NCBI GenBank assembly: GCA_012798145.1
Contig: JAAZNT010000402.1
Coordinates: 1-5,328, forward strand
Reading direction: 5' to 3'
From: Thermoanaerobaculaceae bacterium
GTDB taxonomy: Bacteria; Acidobacteriota; UBA4820
DNA: 5,328 nt
The position numbers and the translations under genes were made by a program. The notes under the pieces were generated by a model. That model saw nothing but the letters and a program-made list of their open reading frames with translations. It did not search any database and was not told the origin of the DNA. Positions 1-5,328 of the stretch are shown here, piece by piece (positions within the stretch are counted from its first letter, which is position 1; the number at the start of each line of letters is the position of its first letter).

Positions 1-643
1 CGCAATTTTCGTTAATGTTTTTTCCCGTCGGAAGGTTGTTTATTGCTTTTACACCAGCCCCAAGTTTGGAAAATATTTTTGGAGCGATCTTAAACGCTGC
101 GCCATTGGCAGTATCAAGCAAAATTGTTTTTCTTTCAAGATTTAAGTCGCTGTAATTTTTCAAAATAAAATTGATGTAATCTTCTTCAAGATCAATCTTG
201 AAAACTTTTCCAGTGATTTTAAAGCCACTTAAATCTCTTGTTTCATAAAAAAAAGTTTCTATTTCATTTTCTTTATCTTCGCCAAGTTTCTCGCCGCTTT
301 GGGAAAAGAATTTTATTCCATTGTCGCTGTAAGGGTTGTGAGAAGCAGAAATGACAGCGCCGAAATCAAAACCTTTTTCTTTAACCATTGCTGAAATGGC
401 AGGCGTTGGAACAACGCCGCAATCATAAGCGTCAATCCCAGCTTTAGTAAATCCGCAAAAAAGCCATTTTTTTATTGGTTCGCAAGATTCTCTTGTGTCA
501 TAGCCGACAAGAACTTTGCCCTTTTCCCTGCCAAGAACTTTTCCTGCTGAAAAACCTATTTTTTCCACAAATTCTTCTAAGAGAGGATAAAGATATGCCT
601 CTCCCCTTATCCCGTCTGTTCCGAAAAGTTTCTCTTTTGCCAT
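1..643 (-). CDS. glmM: Phosphoglucosamine mutase GlmM, N-terminal 214 residues (3' end beyond window)
   Basis: By family, GlmM is a cytoplasmic enzyme that interconverts glucosamine-6-phosphate and glucosamine-1-phosphate, the step leading to UDP-GlcNAc for peptidoglycan. Reading the minus strand from the ATG at 643 gives MAKEKLFGTDGIRGEAY. The GTDGIRG motif (residues 8-14) is characteristic of GlmM-like alpha-D-phosphohexomutases. The catalytic phosphoserine loop ISASHNP spans residues 98-104, making Ser101 the expected phosphorylated serine, and it continues as YSDNGIKFF. Domain 2 begins near residue 150, with LLDTANGAA and then LPTGKNINENC at the window edge. The frame stays open for 214 codons with no disruption. 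The start codon overlaps the cdaR stop by one base (TAATG), with a GGA ribosome site five bases upstream, so translation is probably coupled to cdaR. A phosphomannomutase or phosphoglucomutase paralogue is possible in principle, but the motif and the cdaA-cdaR context favour GlmM. Confidence 0.95.
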   Translation of the reverse strand, partial: MAKEKLFGTDGIRGEAYLYPLLEEFVEKIGFSAGKVLGREKGKVLVGYDTRESCEPIKKWLFCGFTKAGIDAYDCGVVPTPAISAMVKEKGFDFGAVISASHNPYSDNGIKFFSQSGEKLGEDKENEIETFFYETRDLSGFKITGKVFKIDLEEDYINFILKNYSDLNLERKTILLDTANGAAFKIAPKIFSKLGAGVKAINNLPTGKNINENC

Positions 644-1617
644 TATTTTCCTTTTTCCTTGACTAAAACTTCAACATAAGATGGTGAAGAAGAAGAGATA
701 ACGATGTTGTTTTTGTTAGATTTAAGTTCAATAAGCGGCTTGATTCGGTAGGGGGTTTCTGAAGAATTCAACCCACCGACATCAATTTGGGCAAAAATAT
801 CATCGCTTTTTATCTTTTCTATTTCGCTTTTTATCCCTTCAATCATCACTGAAATTTGAGGAGGATTTAATTCTGCTGTGTAGATGGGATTTAAGCGGGA
901 AACATAAATTTTAACATTTTCAATGATTTTTTGAATTTTCTTGTCCCCTGTCGAAACAGTTAATATATAGCCCTTTGGCTTTTCAATAACCTGAATTTCA
1001 GGGTCGTCAACAATTGGAACAACTGGAATGGTAAAATCGCCATCCTTGTCGTTCAAAAGAATGGGCTGGGTTGGAATATATTTTAAGTTTTTTATTATGG
1101 ATTCAGCCCCGTAAACATCAGCGTTAGGCGGCTCTATTTTGTAAGAAACGACTACTTTTCCTCCCTTAATGCTTCCAACAAACTGGGGCTTTAATGGAAT
1201 TGAACTTTTTATTATCCTGTCAAGCTGAAGCTGAAGGATTTTTGGAAAAACACTTACAAAAGAAAGGGATGAGGGCAGAGAAATGTCATTTGAAGTAATT
1301 TCATAAACTAAAGGTCCCTCAGTGAACATCCTTGCGTCAATTTCTATCTTAATATCGTCAGGAGAAACTTTTTTTAAGACTTCTTCTGTTCCAGAGACTG
1401 AAACATTGGCTTTTGCGTGGGCGTCTGGCCCCACGATTGAAAATCCTTCCGGCACATTAACAAATTTTATTTCAGTTTGATATTCTTTGGTCTCCTTTTC
1501 TTCTGATACAGTGACAGACCAGTAAATAAATGCTATCAAAACCGCAAAAATAAAATAGGCGTAGGATTTTAAATCAGGAAACCATTCTTTGAGAAGCTCT
1601 CTTAAGCCGCCTATCAT
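643..1617 (-). CDS. cdaR: CdaR (YbbR-domain) regulator of diadenylate cyclase
   Basis: CdaR proteins are anchored in the membrane beside CdaA and modulate its c-di-AMP synthesis; this is known from Firmicutes and inferred here. The 324-residue protein has a short cytoplasmic N-terminus, one transmembrane helix at about residues 19-36 (YFIFAVLIAFIYWSVTV), and a beta-rich extracytoplasmic part. That part divides into about three YbbR-like repeats, roughly 45-132, 138-222 and 229-319. Each repeat shows the recurring pattern of a proline-rich strand, a VxVSG or VMIEG strand, and a later IDxxxL/IDVGGL turn. The third repeat (VMIEGIKSEIEKIKSDDI) is the clearest. The ATG overlaps the cdaA stop in an ATGA. 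The only purine-rich stretch (AAAAGG) abuts the start, so initiation probably depends on coupling with cdaA. No alternative start gives a better N-terminus. The protein is somewhat short compared with four-repeat homologues. Confidence 0.92.
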   Translation of the reverse strand: MIGGLRELLKEWFPDLKSYAYFIFAVLIAFIYWSVTVSEEKETKEYQTEIKFVNVPEGFSIVGPDAHAKANVSVSGTEEVLKKVSPDDIKIEIDARMFTEGPLVYEITSNDISLPSSLSFVSVFPKILQLQLDRIIKSSIPLKPQFVGSIKGGKVVVSYKIEPPNADVYGAESIIKNLKYIPTQPILLNDKDGDFTIPVVPIVDDPEIQVIEKPKGYILTVSTGDKKIQKIIENVKIYVSRLNPIYTAELNPPQISVMIEGIKSEIEKIKSDDIFAQIDVGGLNSSETPYRIKPLIELKSNKNNIVISSSSPSYVEVLVKEKGK

Positions 1618-2390
1618 CCTTTTGAACCTTTCAAAAGTTTAATTATCTCTAATTCAAGTTCTTTTTCGCTATCAATTTTTCTGAGTGTGCCAGAAACTGC
1701 AATTGATACCTCTCCTCTTTCTTCTGAAACAACCACAGCAAACGAATCTGTTTCTTCACTTATACCGAGAGCCGCTCGGTGTCTTGTGCCATATAAAGTT
1801 GGAAGAGGCATTGAACTTAAAGGAAGGAACGCTCCAGCGGCAAGAACAGAGCCGTCAGAAATGATGACAGCCCCGTCGTGAAGCGGCGTTTTCGGGTAAA
1901 ATATTGTCAAGAGAAGGTCTGCAGTAAGAAGCGCTCCGCCCATAGGGCAACCTGTTTCAGCGTAATTTTTTAGCCCCTGTTTTCTTTCAAAGACTATCAA
2001 AGCTCCAAACCTGTTTGCTGCGAGGTTGAATGCCGCTCTTGCAGTTTCAGCGCAAAGCTGGGCTGATTTTTCTTTTGTCGCTTTTCTTCCGACAAAAATA
2101 CCGCCGATAGAAGCAAGTATATTTCTCATAGTTGGCTGGAAGAGGACTATCACTATGAAAGGTATATAAAAGAACGCTTTCTGCAAAAGGCGGTGGGTTG
2201 CCGTCATCATAAAATAACCCGAAAGAATATAGAAAAGATACAAAGTCAAGATTCCGGTGAAAATATGAACCGACCTTGTTCCTCTCACCTGATAAATTAG
2301 AAGATAAATTAAAATGGCGACGAATAGAATATCAAGTATGTCAAACCAGAAAATTCCTCTTTGTGCTAAAAACTCGTAAGTCCTTATCAT
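1614..2390 (-). CDS. cdaA: Membrane-bound diadenylate cyclase CdaA (DacA)
   Basis: By family, CdaA condenses two ATP molecules into cyclic di-AMP, a second messenger controlling potassium and osmolyte transport and cell-wall homeostasis. The 258-residue protein has three predicted membrane helices at about residues 17-35, 42-60 and 71-85. A linker containing VLFQPTMRNILASIG follows, then the DAC domain (about 105-235). Both catalytic motifs are intact: DGA at 172-174 (within LHDGAVII) and RHR at 203-205 (within GTRHRAALG). These are the ATP- and metal-binding motifs of the family, and their positions match those of well-studied CdaA proteins. Length is typical, so the enzyme should be active. 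A GAAGG ribosome site lies five bases before the ATG at 2390. It is the first gene after a 55-base gap downstream of cbiO, and its stop overlaps the cdaR start. Confidence 0.97.
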   Translation of the reverse strand: MIRTYEFLAQRGIFWFDILDILFVAILIYLLIYQVRGTRSVHIFTGILTLYLFYILSGYFMMTATHRLLQKAFFYIPFIVIVLFQPTMRNILASIGGIFVGRKATKEKSAQLCAETARAAFNLAANRFGALIVFERKQGLKNYAETGCPMGGALLTADLLLTIFYPKTPLHDGAVIISDGSVLAAGAFLPLSSMPLPTLYGTRHRAALGISEETDSFAVVVSEERGEVSIAVSGTLRKIDSEKELELEIIKLLKGSKG

Positions 2391-2445
2391 CTAAACCTTC
2401 AGTTATTTATTTTACAGCAAAACTAAAAGATTTTGTAGAGACTTG
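2391..2445 (-). other. Gap between cbiO and cdaA; possible weak promoter, no terminator
   Basis: These 55 bases are the longest gap between genes in the window and the only natural place for a boundary between the transporter genes and the c-di-AMP genes. On the minus strand a TAAAAT (2409-2414) could be a -10 element, with TACAAA (2432-2437) 17 bases upstream as a poor -35 (three of six bases match TTGACA). In AT-rich DNA such matches occur by chance, and the implied leader would be very short. The only inverted repeat is a five-base CAAAA/TTTTG pair with no GC-rich stem, so I see no rho-independent terminator. Read-through from cbiO into cdaA is therefore plausible. Confidence 0.25.
2396..2400 (-). 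promoter_or_regulatory. Ribosome binding site of cdaA
   Basis: GAAGG on the minus strand lies five bases upstream of the ATG at 2390. It supports this start and shows that cdaA has its own initiation signal, unlike the coupled starts of cdaR and cbiO. Confidence 0.7.
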
Positions 2446-3189
2446 CTAAATGATATTTTCTTTAAGTAGAAGTTTTTCGTTTTCGAGAACTTCTTTTGTT
2501 TCTCCAAAAGCGCAAATGTTATGATTTTGACCTATTACAGCGATCTTGTCTGCAAAGGATTTCGCGAAGTCAAGGTCGTGTGTGGCGCAAATCAAGGTTT
2601 TTTGAGAGTTATGAAGAGTCTTCAGGAAATCTTTTGCAAACCTTTCATTCTTGGGATCAAGGTTGGAAGTTAATTCATCAAGAAGAAAGACAGATGGATT
2701 TTGGGGAAGAAGAGAAGCAAAGGCGATTTTCTTTTTTTCGCCTTCGCTTAATTTGTGCGGCGAGAGCGGAAGGAAATCAATAATATCAAAAATTTTTGCT
2801 ATTTCTATAACCCTTTTCTCTATTTCAGGTTGCGGCAATCCCAGTTGAAGAAGAGTAAAGGAAAGTTCTTCTTCAACAGTTGAGCAAAAAAGTTGAACAT
2901 CGCTGTTTTGAAAAAGAAAAGCGACTTCCTTCCTGAAGAAAAACTTAAAATCGACATCTTTTAAAGATTTTTCATTCAAATCTTTTCCAAGGAAAGAGAT
3001 CTTACCTTCATTAGGAAAAATAAGCCCGTTAAGTATCTTTAAAAGAGTTGATTTTCCAGTTCCGTTTGCTCCGAGGAGGGCGATAAAATCGCCTTTATTA
3101 ACATCAAAAGAAATTTTCTCGAGCACGAATTTGTTTTCATCGTAGCCAAAAGAAACATTATCAAGAGTAAAAACTGTTTCTTTTGTCAT
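2446..3189 (-). CDS. cbiO: ECF transporter ATPase CbiO (cobalt/nickel uptake)
   Basis: This is the ABC-type ATPase that powers the Co2+/Ni2+ ECF importer from the cytoplasmic face, probably as a homodimer since only one ATPase gene is present. The 247-residue protein has every nucleotide-binding motif: Walker A GANGTGKST (40-48), Q-loop Gln94 in FQNSDVQLF, signature LSEGEKKKIAFA (147-158), Walker B VFLLDE (167-172), D-loop SNLD (175-178) and switch His204 in ATHD. NSDVQLF after the Q-loop is typical of CbiO/EcfA proteins. I chose the ATG at 3189, which overlaps the cbiQ stop as ATGA and gives the usual N-terminus (MTKETVFTLDNVSFGY). The frame stays open upstream to 3294, but that extension lies inside cbiQ and matches nothing in the family. 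There is no strong ribosome site, so translation is probably coupled to cbiQ. Confidence 0.95.
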   Translation of the reverse strand: MTKETVFTLDNVSFGYDENKFVLEKISFDVNKGDFIALLGANGTGKSTLLKILNGLIFPNEGKISFLGKDLNEKSLKDVDFKFFFRKEVAFLFQNSDVQLFCSTVEEELSFTLLQLGLPQPEIEKRVIEIAKIFDIIDFLPLSPHKLSEGEKKKIAFASLLPQNPSVFLLDELTSNLDPKNERFAKDFLKTLHNSQKTLICATHDLDFAKSFADKIAVIGQNHNICAFGETKEVLENEKLLLKENII

Positions 3190-4076
3190 AATGAAAACAC
3201 CATGACAGCCAGAATCAAAACTGCAAATAAAGGAAATAGATTTCTCGAAGAGACGACAAACCTTGAAGGAGGGAACATTTTTTTGTTCCAGCACCTTGAA
3301 TTCATAGCAAGGTGGATTTCTTCGCTTGTCCTTACGCTTTCTTTAAAAACCTTCGCTAAAGTAAGCCCTGTGATATTTTTTCTTTTGTTGAAATCTGGCG
3401 AGATGGGGCTTCTGCTTATTCCGGCAAGAAATGTATCGTAAGATTTCTTGAGAAGTTTCTTGATGTTTAAAAGCATTATCAGGAAAAGAATCTTAAATGA
3501 TGAAGGCAGAGGTAAATCTCTTAAAATTTTTTCAATGGGCGTTGTGCCAAAAAGAAAAAGAGTCAGCAGAAGCGATGAAAAACTTCTAAGAAAAAGGCGG
3601 GCAAGGGAAATTAAGCCTTCTTTTGTAATTCCAATCGTTTGAGGGATGTTAACGCCAAACAAAATTCCTTTGGTATAAAAAAGCGGCAAAACTATTTCTC
3701 CATTAACAACCAAATTTGTCGCCGCGGGAAAAGCAATAAATAAAAAAAACAAAAAATAAATTAAAACAAATGGAAAAATTCTGTGAATGGTTTTTTTTGT
3801 GAAAAAGTAAATAAGAAGCGAGAAAAGAAAGAAGATAAATAAATCATGCAAAGATTTTGCAAACAAAATGGAGAAAAGAACCAAAGCAATAATTATACCC
3901 TTTATTCTTGTATCCATTCTTACTGCAAAAGAAGGAGAGTGCTCTTCCTCAAATCTTGCAAGAAAACGCAAGAAAGATTTTGCACTTTTTTCGAAGAAAA
4001 AACCTTTCAATGGCCTTCTTGAATTTAATGACTCTCTCTCCAAAAGCCAAGATGGAATTTTTGTGTCAAGCTTCAT
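3186..4076 (-). CDS. cbiQ: ECF transporter transmembrane coupling protein CbiQ
   Basis: CbiQ (the T component) spans the membrane and passes CbiO's ATP-driven movement to the metal-binding CbiM. The 296-residue protein starts MKLDTKIPSWLLE, matching the amphipathic N-terminus common in CbiQ. Hydrophobic segments lie at about 59-73, 76-91, 98-117, 160-178 and 279-295. The charged cytoplasmic part between about 180 and 275 holds the coupling helices. Its end, TSEEIHLAMNSRCW (250-263), aligns with the usual EExxxAMxARGF-type motif, but the conserved Ala-Arg-Gly is Ser-Arg-Cys here. The first coupling site may be ISRSP (220-224), which is also not ARG. The start at 4076 overlaps the end of the CbiN-like gene by 11 bases, with a weak GAG-type ribosome site. 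The stop overlaps cbiO as ATGA. The assignment rests on the N-terminus, topology, motif position and neighbours. Confidence 0.9.
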   Translation of the reverse strand: MKLDTKIPSWLLERESLNSRRPLKGFFFEKSAKSFLRFLARFEEEHSPSFAVRMDTRIKGIIIALVLFSILFAKSLHDLFIFFLFSLLIYFFTKKTIHRIFPFVLIYFLFFLFIAFPAATNLVVNGEIVLPLFYTKGILFGVNIPQTIGITKEGLISLARLFLRSFSSLLLTLFLFGTTPIEKILRDLPLPSSFKILFLIMLLNIKKLLKKSYDTFLAGISRSPISPDFNKRKNITGLTLAKVFKESVRTSEEIHLAMNSRCWNKKMFPPSRFVVSSRNLFPLFAVLILAVMVFSL

Positions 4077-4383
4077 TTTTTCTCAAAAGAAGTTTCCAAA
4101 AACAGAAACAAACGCTCAAAACAGCAACTCCTATGAATGCGCAAAAAACATAAAACAAACTTTCCCAAAAAAGCCCTTGAACACCAATAAATGAAAAGGT
4201 GTAGTCTGGAAAAGGAGAGCTCCACACAGATTCAAATTTTATGAGCCCCGATGGGACAAACCCTGCGATTTCTTTTAATTCGTCTGAACCCCATTCTCCC
4301 CAAGCGCCTCCTGATTTAAACAAATTTGGAACTATAATTCCTATTGGAGAAAGGATACATAGAGCCACAATCAAAAACGACAA
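4066..4383 (-). CDS. PDGLE/CbiN-like small membrane subunit of Co/Ni ECF transporter
   Basis: This small membrane protein sits where CbiN or NikN normally lies, between cbiM and cbiQ, and such subunits are needed for metal loading of CbiM. As assigned it has 105 residues with a helix at about 2-19, then GGAWGEWGSDELKEIAGF (25-42), VPSGLIKF, SPFPDY (56-61) and a second helix at about 74-97. The GAWGEW...GFVPxGL...PFPDY pattern is what I recognise from PDGLE-domain proteins, which also occur as C-terminal extensions of CbiM. The start is uncertain. The only standard in-frame start is the TTG at 4383, which has no clear ribosome site and loses the preceding lysines. The frame is open back to the cbiM stop and would read KPIFDFEPHISKKL. 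An ATG overlapping the cbiM stop is one base out of frame (see findings). Confidence 0.82.
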   Translation of the reverse strand: MSFLIVALCILSPIGIIVPNLFKSGGAWGEWGSDELKEIAGFVPSGLIKFESVWSSPFPDYTFSFIGVQGLFWESLFYVFCAFIGVAVLSVCFCFWKLLLRKNEA

Positions 4384-4422
4384 TTTTTTTGAAATATGTG
4401 GCTCAAAATCAAAAATTGGCTT
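4384..4422 (-). other. Possible missing N-terminal coding segment of the CbiN-like gene
   Basis: These 39 bases separate the cbiM stop from the assigned TTG start. Read in the CbiN-like frame they contain no stop and encode KPIFDFEPHISKK, ending in two lysines directly before the first membrane helix, as expected for a cytoplasmic N-terminus. They hold no obvious Shine-Dalgarno for the TTG. I infer that they are probably coding, with the real start at or near the ATG at 4426-4424. Confidence 0.45.
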
Positions 4423-5073
4423 TCATTCAAGTTTAAATATGTAATTCAAAACAAGCGCAGTGGCAATTCCTTCTACCAATCCAAACAAAAGCAAATGTTC
4501 TCCCATCATTGCCGGGATGGTTATTTTTAATGGGAAAGGTGAGTATAGAGGAACGCCTTTTTCGTCGACGAAAAATATCGGCTGAATTCCGAGAAGAAGG
4601 GCGACACCAAACGCTGCAAGATTAATTCCAAAATAGGCGGAAACAAACGAAACGAAAACTTTTTTCTTTATTGAGGCATTCTTTGAGATCAAAAGATTAT
4701 AAAGTGAATATCCCGTGAAAGGCATAATCAGTCCCATTACAAGGGAGTTCGCTGCAAATGCTGTAATACCCCCATCCCCAAACAAAAGCGCCTGAACAAG
4801 AAGAGCAAGGCTTATTGAAAGAAGAGCGGAATAAGGTCCAAGAAGAATGGCAATGAGAGTTCCTCCGACAGCGTGTCCTGTTGTTCCTCCCGGGATTGGG
4901 ATATTGAACATCATAATCACAAAGGAAAATGCTGCGGAAAGGGCAAGGAAGTGTATTTTTCTTTCGTCAACTTCTTTGGCTACTTTTCTTGCTGAATAGA
5001 TCCAGACAGGGGTCATAATGGCGTAAGTCGCCACACAGGTCGCCGGGCTTAAATATCCATCAGGGATGTGCAT
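4423..5073 (-). CDS. cbiM: Cobalt/nickel ECF transporter S component CbiM/NikM
   Basis: CbiM is the membrane subunit that binds Co2+ or Ni2+ outside the cell and hands it through the membrane when coupled to CbiQ and CbiO. The 216-residue protein begins MHIPDGYLSP. The free N-terminus, Met1 and His2 insert into the protein to form part of the metal site, so this start is functionally fixed. The other key ligand, His67, lies in PIPGGTTGHAVGG (59-71), matching the nickel-site histidine of characterised NikM. About six to seven hydrophobic helices fill the rest, and no C-terminal PDGLE domain is fused because that part is the next gene. Further histidines are at 41 and 193. A near-perfect AGGAGG site lies five bases before the ATG. 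The start sits inside the end of the cupin gene (14-base overlap). Cobalt versus nickel cannot be decided from sequence; no cobalamin gene, nickel enzyme or NikR is visible nearby. Confidence 0.96.
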   Translation of the reverse strand: MHIPDGYLSPATCVATYAIMTPVWIYSARKVAKEVDERKIHFLALSAAFSFVIMMFNIPIPGGTTGHAVGGTLIAILLGPYSALLSISLALLVQALLFGDGGITAFAANSLVMGLIMPFTGYSLYNLLISKNASIKKKVFVSFVSAYFGINLAAFGVALLLGIQPIFFVDEKGVPLYSPFPLKITIPAMMGEHLLLFGLVEGIATALVLNYIFKLE

Positions 5074-5328
5074 TTTTTCCTCCTTTTATATGGGTGTCCG
5101 CAACTACATAGACATATTTTAAATCTTCTTCTCCAACATTTGTAACATTGTGCTCGCTAAAAGGGGGGCAGTAGAGCGCCTCATTTTCTTTGAAATAAAT
5201 GGGTTCTTTCCCTTCAACTTCAAATTTTCCTTTTCCGCTTAAAACTATCAACAACTCTTCGTAATTTTTGGTGTTGTGAGTTCCGATTGATTCTCCTTTT
5301 TTTAAAACAACAAAACCTGAGTGGAGAA
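5060..5328 (-). CDS. Small cupin-domain protein, C-terminal 88 residues (5' end beyond window)
   Basis: This is a single-domain cupin of the cupin_2 type; its role is unknown. The visible frame runs in from the window edge with no in-frame ATG. An internal TTG at 5254 would cut off the first cupin motif and is not the start. Motif 1 is visible as GESIGTHNTKNYEELLIVLSGKG (11-33 of the fragment, keys Gly11, His17, Glu23/Glu24, Gly31), with HxT in place of the classic HxH. Motif 2 is CPPFSEHNVTN (53-63), with His59 and Asn63. His17, a glutamate and His59 could still hold a metal. The C-terminus is IKGGKNAHP, whose GGK codons form the cbiM ribosome site. The 14-base overlap with cbiM implies co-translation. 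A metal-responsive, storage or enzymatic role would be inference only. Confidence 0.85.
   Translation of the reverse strand, partial: LHSGFVVLKKGESIGTHNTKNYEELLIVLSGKGKFEVEGKEPIYFKENEALYCPPFSEHNVTNVGEEDLKYVYVVADTHIKGGKNAHP
5079..5084 (-). promoter_or_regulatory. Strong ribosome binding site of cbiM
   Basis: AGGAGG on the minus strand lies five bases upstream of the cbiM ATG and inside the cupin coding sequence. It is the best Shine-Dalgarno in the window. It fixes the cbiM start and suggests CbiM is made at a higher rate than the coupled downstream subunits. Confidence 0.88.

Noticed and set aside
475..666. 63-codon open frame on the plus strand opposite glmM
   Set aside because: It lies over the conserved GlmM N-terminus, including the GTDGIRG motif, and is best explained as a shadow of that gene.
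1687..1881. 64-codon open frame on the plus strand opposite cdaA
   Set aside because: It is antisense to the strongly conserved DAC domain, has no ribosome site of note, and its product is low-complexity without motifs.
2415..2440. Short inverted repeat (CAAAA/TTTTG) after cbiO as a terminator
   Set aside because: The stem has only five mostly A-T pairs, with no GC-rich base and no U-tract directly after it.
3190..3294. Upstream extension of the cbiO frame by 35 residues
   Set aside because: It lies wholly inside the cbiQ coding region, reads as a cysteine-rich sequence unlike any CbiO N-terminus, and the ATG at 3189 gives both an ATGA coupling junction and the family-typical start.
3868..4194. 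108-codon open frame on the plus strand
   Set aside because: It is antisense to cbiQ and the CbiN-like gene, both with clear family motifs. Its lysine- and serine-rich product resembles no family and comes from AT-rich complementary codons.
5060..5254. Cupin gene starting at the TTG at 5254
   Set aside because: The frame is open to the window edge, and the first cupin motif (with His and Glu ligands) lies upstream of this codon, so the real start is outside the window.

Overview
This AT-rich window holds eight genes, all on the minus strand and packed almost without gaps, so it reads from high to low coordinates. It looks like one long transcription unit or two abutting ones. In transcription order the genes are: a cupin-domain protein (5' end outside the window), cbiM/nikM, a small PDGLE/CbiN-like membrane protein, cbiQ, cbiO, cdaA, cdaR (ybbR) and glmM (3' end outside the window). 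Neighbouring genes overlap by 1 to 14 bases, except for 39 bases before the assigned start of the CbiN-like gene and 55 bases between cbiO and cdaA. No tRNA, rRNA, insertion sequence, CRISPR array or convincing terminator is visible.

Upper half (about 2446-5328): an energy-coupling-factor (ECF) importer for Co2+ or Ni2+. CbiM is the metal-binding S component, with the MHIPDG N-terminus and His67. The PDGLE-like protein is its small accessory subunit, CbiQ is the transmembrane coupling protein, and CbiO is the ATPase. A small cupin is translated just upstream and overlaps cbiM. Sequence alone does not separate cobalt from nickel.

Lower half (1-2390): the conserved c-di-AMP/cell-wall cluster. 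CdaA is a membrane diadenylate cyclase with intact DGA and RHR motifs. CdaR is its single-pass regulator with YbbR repeats. GlmM is phosphoglucosamine mutase, which makes GlcN-1-P for peptidoglycan precursors. The stop and start codons overlap (ATGA and TAATG), which points to coupled translation.

Organism: a bacterium with Shine-Dalgarno initiation that makes c-di-AMP and imports cobalt or nickel, as many anaerobes do. The cdaA-cdaR-glmM order is best known in Firmicutes but also occurs in other phyla. The proteins look diverged from textbook Firmicutes versions, and I cannot assign a phylum.

I see no undescribed system here. The points most worth a second look are the start of the CbiN-like gene, where a one-base difference would restore a much better start, the atypical coupling motifs in CbiQ, the cupin overlapping cbiM, and the placing of the metal importer directly before the c-di-AMP genes.
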